Assembly: GCA_038240295.1 (NCBI GenBank)
Contig: JBBSDW010000160.1
Coordinates: 1-7,008, forward strand
Direction of reading: 5' to 3'
Length of the DNA stretch: 7,008 bases
Origin: JABDDM01 sp038240295
Lineage (GTDB): Bacteria > Bacteroidota > Ignavibacteria > Palsa-1295
Shown here: positions 1 through 5,458 of the stretch, piece after piece
Position numbering within the stretch: position 1 is the stretch's first letter
Layout of the letters: each line of letters starts with the position of its first letter
Translations under genes and position numbers: made by a program
The notes under the pieces: generated by a model
What the model was told of the DNA's origin: nothing
What the model saw: the letters and a program-made list of their open reading frames with translations, nothing else
The model's database searches: none

Positions 1-30
1 ATGAGAAAAGATTTGGGGATGGGTGCGGGT

Positions 31-109
31 CACGAAGGAGGCCCTTCGTGGCACACGGTCGGGAGTCAGCACAAACCCAAACTGTGTGGCGTGAAGCGCC
101 TGCTTCGCG
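31..109. other. Alternative hairpins in repeat unit 1
   Basis: Three palindromes overlap. H1 pairs cacgaagg (31-38) with ccttcgtg (43-50), eight pairs around a 4-base loop. H2 pairs 44-59 with 81-96, sixteen positions around a 21-base loop, with one G/G mismatch (51 against 89) and a few G-T pairs. H3 pairs 90-97 with 102-109, eight positions including one G-T, around a 4-base loop. H2 uses the right arm of H1 and most of the left arm of H3, so H1+H3 and H2 exclude each other. This is seen directly in the sequence; whether it is transcribed, and from which strand, is unknown. Confidence 0.65.
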
Positions 110-155
110 ACCCCGACACTTTCAGATGAGAAAAGATTTCGGGATGGGTGCGGGT

Positions 156-234
156 CACGAAGGAGGCCCTTCGTGCCACACGGTCGAGAGTCAGCACAAA
201 CCCAAACCGTGTGGCGTGAAGCGCGGGCTTCGCG
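156..234. other. Alternative hairpins in repeat unit 2
   Basis: The same three palindromes occur as in the first unit: H1 at 156-163/168-175, H2 at 169-184/206-221 and H3 at 215-222/227-234. Here H2 is fully paired: ten consecutive Watson-Crick pairs (175-184 with 206-215), then two G-T pairs, then four more Watson-Crick pairs. The H3 loop reads gcgg instead of gcct while both arms are unchanged. Retention of the arms alongside loop change suggests that the fold matters, though two copies are thin evidence. Confidence 0.65.
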
Positions 235-304
235 ACCCCGGCTCTTTCATGCGAGCAAAGATTTGAGGATCGAAACCAGAAGCGCCGGTACATTTAGGTC
301 GATA

Positions 305-412
305 CGCCGCAGCGCGGTCGGCCGTAGCTCCAGCGGAGCGGCCCATCGTTTGCCCCAAGCGGGAGCTTGGGGTTGACCATTAATTAAACAAATCCTCGCC
401 GCAGCGCGGCCG
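305..412. repeat. Palindromes bounded by a 13-base direct repeat
   Basis: cgccgcagcgcgg occurs at 305-317 and again at 397-409; extended to 16 bases the copies differ once. Between them lie two palindromes. At 320-343, ggcc and gctcc pair with ggagc and ggcc, with a 3-base bulge (324-326) and the loop agc. At 353-372, ccccaagc pairs perfectly with gcttgggg around ggga. No T-tract follows the second palindrome, so it is not a typical intrinsic terminator. The arrangement resembles the REP-like palindromes scattered between genes in many bacteria. The stretch 271-304 shows no feature I can name. Confidence 0.6.
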
Positions 413-427
413 AGCCTTTGGCGACGT

Positions 428-435
428 TATCTTTG
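428..435 (+). promoter_or_regulatory. Possible Bacteroidota-type -7 box (TAnnTTTG)
   Basis: tatctttg matches the TAnnTTTG -7 element known from Bacteroidota and lies about 37 bases before the start codon of the nuclease-like gene, a sensible distance. No TTTG is found 19-21 bases upstream, where the -33 element should be; the only nearby TTTG (417-420) is too close. An 8-base match with two free positions can arise by chance, so this is a weak candidate. Confidence 0.2.
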
Positions 436-472
436 CAACCGCTATCGACCATTCTTCAATTGAAATTTCTCC

Positions 473-1423
473 ATGCCCCTGTACCAGATCGCCTCTCAAA
501 AAATATCGATCGTTCGTCCAAGCGATTTCGCGCTCGAACGCGACCTGCAGCGATTGTTCGAGGAGAACCTTGAAACGGTATTCAATTGCCGACTGATCGC
601 CACCGAATTCGCGACCGGCGCAAGACACGCAGGACGCATCGACACTCTCGCGCTCTCCGAAGATAATAACCCTGTGATTATCGAGTACAAGAAAGTGCAG
701 TCCTCAGAGTTGGTCAATCAAGGACTCTATTATCTGTCGTGGATCCAGGATCACCACGGCGATTTCGAAGTTGCAGTCGCAAAAAAGCTCGGGAAGGATG
801 TCGAAGTTGATTGGAGCGATATCCGAGTGATCTGCATCGCTCCCGGTTACAAGAAATTCGATCTCCACGCAGTCCAGATGATGGGCGCAAACATCGAGCT
901 ATGGGAGTACCGTCGATATGAGAATGGTGCACTGCTGCTTGAAGAGATATTCAAGCGCGGAGGTGATCCCCCAATAGAGGCATCAAACGCTGAAGATAGG
1001 GCCATGAAAGATCCCAAAATGGTAGCCGCAGGGAAGAAAGCCGCAGAGTCACGGAAAACAGGAGTTTATTCATTTGAGGAGCACCTACTTCGAGCCAAAG
1101 AACCCATTCAACATTTGATCAACGATTTCCGAGACTTCGTGCTGGGGCTTTCCTCCTCAGTTGAGGAGTCGCCAAAAAAACTATACGTGGCCTACAAAAC
1201 AACGCAAAACTTCGCGTGCCTCGAAGTGCATCAGCAAAAGTTTTACCTGTATCTGAAAGCAGGTAAGGAGGACTTTGAGAACATGCCACAAAATGCGCGC
1301 GACACGCGAATGATCGGACATAATGGGACGGGTGATCTTGAACTTACGATCATGTCTGAGGTCGAACTTGAAGCAGCAAAGCCGATGGTTCAAAAGGCGC
1401 TGGTGAAGGTGGGGGGAGCGTAA
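473..1423 (+). CDS. PD-(D/E)XK nuclease-like protein with C-terminal DUF5655 domain
   Basis: This 316-residue soluble protein has no signal peptide or membrane segment. Residues about 15-160 look like a NucS/DUF91-type PD-(D/E)XK nuclease fold: an N-terminal helix with E30/E31, then G54-R-I-D57, a strand ending in E71-Y-K73 (the D...ExK catalytic pattern), and Q83xxxY87 in the next helix, a motif seen in RecB/NucS-like nucleases. Residues about 165-200 are a charged linker. Residues about 201-313 (LLRAKEPI, then KKLYVAYKT and FYLYLKAG strands) match the DUF5655 domain, whose function is unknown. The start is firm: a TGA at 461-463 closes the frame upstream and ATG 473 is the first start after it. 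No Shine-Dalgarno sequence is visible. No partner gene is present: mfd follows after 528 bases, and no methylase or helicase accompanies it. DNA binding or cleavage is inferred from family knowledge; the biological role (repair or defence) is open. Domain assignment is fairly sure, activity is not. Confidence 0.85.
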   Translation: MPLYQIASQKISIVRPSDFALERDLQRLFEENLETVFNCRLIATEFATGARHAGRIDTLALSEDNNPVIIEYKKVQSSELVNQGLYYLSWIQDHHGDFEVAVAKKLGKDVEVDWSDIRVICIAPGYKKFDLHAVQMMGANIELWEYRRYENGALLLEEIFKRGGDPPIEASNAEDRAMKDPKMVAAGKKAAESRKTGVYSFEEHLLRAKEPIQHLINDFRDFVLGLSSSVEESPKKLYVAYKTTQNFACLEVHQQKFYLYLKAGKEDFENMPQNARDTRMIGHNGTGDLELTIMSEVELEAAKPMVQKALVKVGGA

Positions 1424-1628
1424 TTGCGAATCAGTGTATCGCGGCGATTGGAGGCTAATGGTACAACTATTCAGTCTAACTTGAGACAATATGGAGGTTA
1501 CGAGAAGATTTCCAGAATTGGGAGATGAAAAGGACCCCTTCGACACTTACAAGAACTTATTAGTTTATTGGATGGAGATAGTGAGCGCCGAAAAAATATC
1601 GGCGAGACACAACCGCCCCGCCAAACAC
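1424..1628. other. A+T-richer intergenic stretch with doubtful coding remnants
   Basis: After the nuclease-like stop codon the composition becomes locally A+T-richer. Two short frames can be read. In the frame of the preceding gene, 34 codons follow the TAA before a TGA at 1526-1528. In another frame, an ATG at 1491 opens 62 codons (described separately). Neither has a recognisable domain. Near the right end, 1608-1625 and 1624-1641 are imperfect direct repeats beginning acacaacc. I see no RNA gene or convincing promoter here. Confidence 0.4.
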
Positions 1629-1679
1629 AACCACCCCCAAAGCCACCTCCTTCAAATCAAGGCGGGGGCTTTGTTTTAA
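1491..1679 (+). CDS. Doubtful small ORF, 62 codons
   Basis: The first 38 or so residues (MEVTRRFPELGDEKDPFD..., then NLLVYWMEIVSAEK) have a protein-like mix of acidic, aromatic and aliphatic residues. The tail runs into the C-rich palindromic repeat (from about 1629), so the natural C-terminus, if there was one, has been replaced by repeat sequence. No Shine-Dalgarno sequence is evident and I recognise no family. It may be a broken gene remnant, a real small protein or chance; chance or remnant is more likely. Confidence 0.2.
   Translation: MEVTRRFPELGDEKDPFDTYKNLLVYWMEIVSAEKISARHNRPAKHNHPQSHLLQIKAGALF
1586..1604. other. Short hairpin with A-rich loop
   Basis: cgccga (1586-1591) pairs perfectly with tcggcg (1599-1604) around a 7-base aaaaata loop. 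No T-tract follows, so it is a weak terminator candidate on the + strand. It may be a minor part of the repeat cluster just downstream. Confidence 0.35.
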
Positions 1680-1715
1680 AAGCCCCTCTTTTCGAAGGAG
1701 GGGTTTGGGGTGGTT
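1629..1715. repeat. Inverted pair (copies A and B) of a C-rich palindromic element
   Basis: Copy A (+, 1629-1680) and copy B (complement, 1681-1715) are inverted relatives. Bases 1629-1652 pair with 1695-1715: nine perfect pairs (aaccacccc with ggggtggtt), then thirteen more interrupted by three bulged bases (1638, 1642, 1645). The enclosed loop is 42 bases. Each copy is also a palindrome: A pairs 1641-1652 with 1659-1670, and B pairs 1683-1690 with 1695-1703 with one bulged G. C-rich palindromes of this type are common dispersed intergenic elements in several uncultured bacterial groups; that comparison is from memory, not a search. Confidence 0.75.
1641..1677 (+). terminator. Probable intrinsic terminator (copy A hairpin)
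   Basis: agccacctcctt (1641-1652) pairs with aaggcgggggct (1659-1670) with two mismatches, around a 6-base loop, and is followed at once by ttgtttt. This is the shape of a Rho-independent terminator for + strand transcripts, presumably from the nuclease-like gene. It lies 217 bases beyond that gene's stop, which is rather far. The neighbouring inverted copy B, read on the complement, is also a stem followed by ctttt, so the pair could stop transcription from both sides. Confidence 0.5.
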
Positions 1716-1762
1716 GAGCCCGCACCCGTGTCCTCGAAACGAATATCGCGGCGACCGAAAGC

Positions 1763-1812
1763 AACCACCCACCAACGCCACCGCATTCAAAAGGCGGGGG
1801 CTTTTATTTAAA
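1763..1812 (+). repeat. Copy C of the C-rich palindromic element
   Basis: This 50-base stretch aligns along its whole length with copy A at 1629-1680: both start aaccaccc, share gccacc, then ttcaaa, then ggcgggggc, then a T-rich run ending in aaa. The differences are a few substitutions, one extra base in the left part and three fewer in the loop. It is a direct copy about 134 bases downstream of A. Confidence 0.7.
1777..1809 (+). terminator. Probable intrinsic terminator (copy C hairpin)
   Basis: gccaccgc (1777-1784) pairs with gcgggggc (1794-1801) with a single A/G mismatch around a 9-base loop, followed by ttttattt (1802-1809). This is a good intrinsic terminator shape. It would insulate mfd from read-through out of the nuclease-like gene and implies that the mfd promoter lies between about 1810 and 1951. 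Confidence 0.5.
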
Positions 1813-1951
1813 TGCGCGGCGCTGAGCAGCTCACGATTCCTCTCCGACTTGCGTCGAATTGGTGTCGGCTCGGGGGAAATTGCCTCAAAGTGATGCGTGG
1901 GATAAATGAGGGCGGCGTCGTGTTCTGAAAACCACGAATCCACGGGCAGTC
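1813..1951. other. Upstream region of mfd; no clear promoter
   Basis: The mfd promoter should lie here if the upstream hairpins terminate. The best sigma-70-like candidate is ttgcct (1880-1885) followed after 17 bases by taaatg (1903-1908), a poor match to TATAAT. No TAnnTTTG box is seen. No Shine-Dalgarno sequence precedes ATG 1952. Confidence 0.25.
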
Positions 1952-4900
1952 ATGCACAACGCATGGTCTGCTCCTTTTGCGTTTGCGCCGGTCGAATATT
2001 TTTCATTACTTTTGGCCACACTTTATTCGGGGCTTCGCCATTCGCTTCGATCGCTTCAGTCGCTGAGCGATCTGCTGCGCCAACTCAAATCCGCTAAGAC
2101 TGCGAGCGCATTTGAATTAACGAATCTTCCTGCCTCTTCGGACGCGATCGTGCTTGCTCATTTGAGCATTACACTTGAAAAGAGTATTCTCATTCTAGCT
2201 GAAGACGCTGAAAATGCCGAACGCATTTTTGACGATCTTGCACGGCTTGTCGAAGAAGACACGCTCGCACTTTTTTCCGAAGGCGCGCATAGTTCGATCC
2301 TTGCAAAAGAGCGACAGAAGCGAACGCAGTCGGCGGAAGCGACAGCGCAGCTCCTCGAAGCGATGGACCGCCTTGCACGTGCGACCGGCCCGATCATCAC
2401 GATCGCCGACGCCGAATCGCTCACCGCTAAACTTCCTTCGCGCAAATCTTTCTCAGATGATTCGCTTACGCTCGAACGCAACAAAGAAGCCGGCTTTGAG
2501 ACACTCATTAAGTGGTTTGAGGCGCATCACTTCGATCGGAAGCAGTTTGTCGAATCCTCGGGAGATTACGCTGTGCGCGGCGGCATCGTTGACGTTTTTC
2601 CATTCACGGAGATCCTGCCGGTTCGCATCGAGTTCTTTGGCGACACCGTAGAAAGCATGCGCGCATTCGACACAATCAGCCAGCGCTCGATCGTCGATCG
2701 CGCTACGCTCACGCTTGTCCCGAACGCGCTGACCGAGAACGAGTTGATCGGCGAAGCGACACTCTTCGATTATCTCTCGAAGGACACGATCGTTGCCCTG
2801 ATCGAGCCCGAGCGTATTTATGCGGAGCTTCAGTTGGAGCAAACCGACGAGATGGTCCGCACTGCTCTCGCGCCGCACACGACAATCAACGTTGTTCGCT
2901 TCCCAACGAATACGAAGACTGCGATCGATCTCGGCATACGCACGCAACCAAGCTTTAATGCGAATCTCAAACTGATTCGCGAGCATGTCGATGGGCTTCG
3001 CGCGAGTGGCACCGAAGTCACGATCATGACCGAGACGAAAGATCTCGCCAAACGACTCGGGGATCTGCTCGATGCAACGCCTGATGACCATGGCTCGGAA
3101 GACGACACCGCGACGCTGCTCGAAGATAGTCCCGATCTCTTCACGCAAAAGAAAGGGATGCTCCGATTTTTGCAGCCATCGCTTGCACATGGTTTTGCCT
3201 ATGGCAGCGAGGTAAATGCGGTTGTCTATACCGAGCATGCGTTGTTTGGCCGCAAGCGAGAGCGCGGTGCATCGGCTCGAAAAAAAGCTGCTCGCACAAA
3301 AGGGATTTCATTACGAGAGCTCCGTTCACTCAAGCGCGGCGATCTGCTCGTGCATGAAGATAAAGGCATCGGAAAGTTCATGGGGCTCGAGACGATCGAA
3401 GTGCGCGGTACGAAGCAGGAAGTTGTACGCCTGCATTATCGCGACAGTGATGTCCTCTTCGTAAATCTCGATTACATTGCCAAGCTTTCGAAATATTCGG
3501 CCGGCGAAACGCCCGATGAACCAAAACTCTCAAAGCTTGGGTCGGCCGAATGGCAGAAGACGAAAGAGCGGACGAAGAAGCGGCTCAAGGACATAGCGCG
3601 AAATCTGATCCAGCTTTATGCTAAGCGTAAATCGCAGGAGGGCTTCGCGTTCAGTCCCGATGATATTATCCAGCGCGAGATGGAAGCGGCGTTCGTCTAT
3701 GAAGACACCCCCGATCAATCGAAGGCGACGGAAGATCTGAAGAAAGACATGGAGTCGCGTTCGCCGATGGATCGGCTGATCTGCGGGGACGTCGGGTATG
3801 GCAAGACAGAAGTCGCCATGCGCGCCGCGATGAAGGCGGTCATTGATAAAAAGCAAGCTGCAGTGCTCGTACCGACCACCATCCTCGCCGAGCAGCATGC
3901 ACGCTCATTTTCCGACCGGCTCGAACGCTTCGGAGTCAAGTGTGCCTCGTTATCGCGTTTTCGCTCAAAGAAGGAGCAAACCGAGATTTTGAAGCAGCTT
4001 GAAGCGGGCGTTGTCGATGTGTTGATCGGCACTCACCGCATTCTTTCCAAAGATGTTGTCTTCAAGGATCTTGGGCTGCTCATCATCGACGAGGAGCATC
4101 GCTTCGGAGTCGGCGCAAAGGAGAAGTTGCGCGAAATGCGAACGAGTATTGATACGCTGACCCTGACAGCGACGCCGATACCGCGCACGCTTAATTTTTC
4201 ATTGCTCGGCGCGCGCGATATGTCGGTCATGGAAACACCGCCGCGAAACAGATTGCCCATCTCGACCGAAGTGCTCGCGGGCTTCAACGAAGCTGCGGTG
4301 ACCGAAGCGCTGAAACGCGAGCTTGCCCGCTCTGGTCAGGTTTATGCGATCAATGATAAGGTTGGCGATATGGATGCATACGCAAACAAGCTCCGCGAGC
4401 TTGTTCCGAGATCACGTGTCGGAGTTGTACATGGACAAATGCCTCCGACTTCGATCGAAAAAGTGATGCGCGAATTTTTGGAGCGCAAGATCGATATCCT
4501 CTGCGCTACAAAGATCGTTGAATCGGGACTCGACGTGCCGAATGCGAATACGATCATCATCAATCGCGCACAGAATTTTGGATTGGCAGAACTCTATCAA
4601 TTGCGCGGACGCGTTGGCCGCTCGAATGAACAGGCCTATTGCTACCTGATCGCGCCACCGATCGCATCGCTCTCGAAAGATGCTCTGCGGAGGCTCGAGG
4701 CGATGGAAGAATTCTCCGAACTTGGTGCCGGCTTTCAGCTTGCCATGCGTGATCTTGAGATTCGCGGTGCGGGCAATTTGCTTGGAGCAGAACAATCAGG
4801 ATTTATCGGCGATATTGGATTCGAGCTTTATCAGAAGATCGTCGACGAGTCGGTCGAAGAACTCAAGCGCGAGGAATTCCAGGAGTTGTTCAAGGACGAA

Positions 4901-5458
4901 CTTTCGAAAGCGAAGCGCACAGCGTTTGGCCGCAAGCGGCTCGATGGTTCAGACGATGTCAGCGTTTCTGTTGGCGTAACTGCGCTGATCCCAGAGCGAT
5001 ACATCGAGGACGATGCCGAGCGATTCCAGTTCTATCAACGGCTGGCGAAGGTCTCGACGGATGCGGAGGTTGAAGAGATCACGAAAGAACTCAAAGACCG
5101 CTTCGGCCCACTTCCAGAAGAGGCGGACAACCTCGTACACATCGCACGTATTCGTGAACGTGCGAAAGCATTTGGCGCACGCTCACTGCAGTTCGATGAA
5201 CCAACGCGCTCGCTACGCATCCTGTTGCCACCCGAAACCGAGACACACTACTACCAAAACACCTTCCCGCTTATCCTCGATAAATTTCCAATGGTCGGGA
5301 CGAACAACGTACGGCTCCTCACTGAAAAGAAACAGCTTCGGTTGATCGTACGATTAAAACCGGCAGAGTCAGACGAAGTCAGGTTAACAGAGATCGAAAT
5401 GCTGCTCGAAACACTAACGCCGACCGAGCATTCAATGATGGAGGCAGTTGCAGTGTGA
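1952..5458 (+). CDS. mfd: Transcription-repair coupling factor Mfd
   Basis: This cytosolic superfamily 2 DNA translocase removes RNA polymerase stalled at lesions and hands the site to UvrA for nucleotide excision repair. Its 1168 residues are close to the usual length (E. coli Mfd 1148). Domains in order: degenerate UvrB-like module (about 50-420, with GDYAVRGGIVDVFP at 204-217); a basic linker (434-450); RNA polymerase-interacting Tudor-like domain (about 454-515, GDLLVHEDKGIGKF); translocase domain 1 with Walker A GDVGYGKT (612-619), DEEH (713-716) and LTATPIPRT (738-746); translocase domain 2 with ATKIVESGLDVPN (852-864) and QLRGRVGR (883-890); the TRG motif shared with RecG (RDLEIRGAGNLLG, 933-945); and the C-terminal autoinhibitory domain (about 1005-1105). 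Nothing essential is missing. ATG 1952 is the likely start: a TGA at 1907-1909 closes the frame and no other ATG lies between. Its stop overlaps the transporter start. Identification is near certain. Confidence 0.98.
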   Translation: MHNAWSAPFAFAPVEYFSLLLATLYSGLRHSLRSLQSLSDLLRQLKSAKTASAFELTNLPASSDAIVLAHLSITLEKSILILAEDAENAERIFDDLARLVEEDTLALFSEGAHSSILAKERQKRTQSAEATAQLLEAMDRLARATGPIITIADAESLTAKLPSRKSFSDDSLTLERNKEAGFETLIKWFEAHHFDRKQFVESSGDYAVRGGIVDVFPFTEILPVRIEFFGDTVESMRAFDTISQRSIVDRATLTLVPNALTENELIGEATLFDYLSKDTIVALIEPERIYAELQLEQTDEMVRTALAPHTTINVVRFPTNTKTAIDLGIRTQPSFNANLKLIREHVDGLRASGTEVTIMTETKDLAKRLGDLLDATPDDHGSEDDTATLLEDSPDLFTQKKGMLRFLQPSLAHGFAYGSEVNAVVYTEHALFGRKRERGASARKKAARTKGISLRELRSLKRGDLLVHEDKGIGKFMGLETIEVRGTKQEVVRLHYRDSDVLFVNLDYIAKLSKYSAGETPDEPKLSKLGSAEWQKTKERTKKRLKDIARNLIQLYAKRKSQEGFAFSPDDIIQREMEAAFVYEDTPDQSKATEDLKKDMESRSPMDRLICGDVGYGKTEVAMRAAMKAVIDKKQAAVLVPTTILAEQHARSFSDRLERFGVKCASLSRFRSKKEQTEILKQLEAGVVDVLIGTHRILSKDVVFKDLGLLIIDEEHRFGVGAKEKLREMRTSIDTLTLTATPIPRTLNFSLLGARDMSVMETPPRNRLPISTEVLAGFNEAAVTEALKRELARSGQVYAINDKVGDMDAYANKLRELVPRSRVGVVHGQMPPTSIEKVMREFLERKIDILCATKIVESGLDVPNANTIIINRAQNFGLAELYQLRGRVGRSNEQAYCYLIAPPIASLSKDALRRLEAMEEFSELGAGFQLAMRDLEIRGAGNLLGAEQSGFIGDIGFELYQKIVDESVEELKREEFQELFKDELSKAKRTAFGRKRLDGSDDVSVSVGVTALIPERYIEDDAERFQFYQRLAKVSTDAEVEEITKELKDRFGPLPEEADNLVHIARIRERAKAFGARSLQFDEPTRSLRILLPPETETHYYQNTFPLILDKFPMVGTNNVRLLTEKKQLRLIVRLKPAESDEVRLTEIEMLLETLTPTEHSMMEAVAV
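5440..5444 (+). promoter_or_regulatory. Shine-Dalgarno (GGAGG) for the transporter, inside mfd
   Basis: ggagg lies in the last codons of mfd, 10 bases before GTG 5455 and 13 bases before ATG 5458. It is the only clear ribosome binding site in the window. The spacing slightly favours GTG, whereas the TGATG stop-start overlap favours ATG 5458. Confidence 0.5.

Larger units (their letters stand above)
1..270. repeat. Tandem 125-base repeat: two full units plus a short third remnant
   Basis: Unit 1 is 1-125 and unit 2 is 126-250. They differ at nine positions (15, 51, 62, 83, 100, 101, 116, 118, 125 of the unit), about 93% identity, with no indels. A degenerate third start, 251-270, matches the first 20 bases of the unit at 15 positions, after which similarity stops. 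Unit 1 begins at the first base of the window, so more copies may lie to the left. The period is not a multiple of three, so each copy reads in a different frame, which argues against a repetitive protein. The short open frames here (for example 48-266 and 173-376) are the same frame seen twice, 125 bases apart. Each unit contains three palindromes, listed separately. The most likely identity is a dispersed intergenic repeat or a structured non-coding element; I do not recognise the family. Confidence 0.9.

Noticed and set aside
320..372. Intrinsic terminator of a gene left of the window
   Set aside because: The 353-372 hairpin is strong, but no T-tract follows it and no coding frame enters from the left.
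48..376. Short + strand open frames and a minus-strand frame (66-293) in the tandem repeats
   Set aside because: They are the same frame repeated 125 bases apart, composed wholly of the repeat, with a period that is not a multiple of three; best explained as translated repeat sequence.
373..395. TTGACC (373-378) as a sigma-70 -35 box
   Set aside because: It overlaps the trailing edge of the hairpin context and no TATAAT-like box lies 16-18 bases downstream.
1..472. CRISPR array or retron-type non-coding RNA
   Set aside because: The units are 125 bases and abut directly with no unique spacers, and no cas gene or reverse transcriptase is present in the window.
1560..1943. 127-codon minus-strand frame and the 62-codon + frame at 1705-1893 in the second intergenic region
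   Set aside because: Both run through the C-rich palindromic repeats, and their residues mirror those repeats; no domain or ribosome binding site.
2453..3238. 261-codon minus-strand open frame antisense to mfd
   Set aside because: It lies entirely opposite well-conserved Mfd coding sequence; its arginine-rich composition and lack of any domain mark it as a shadow of codon usage.
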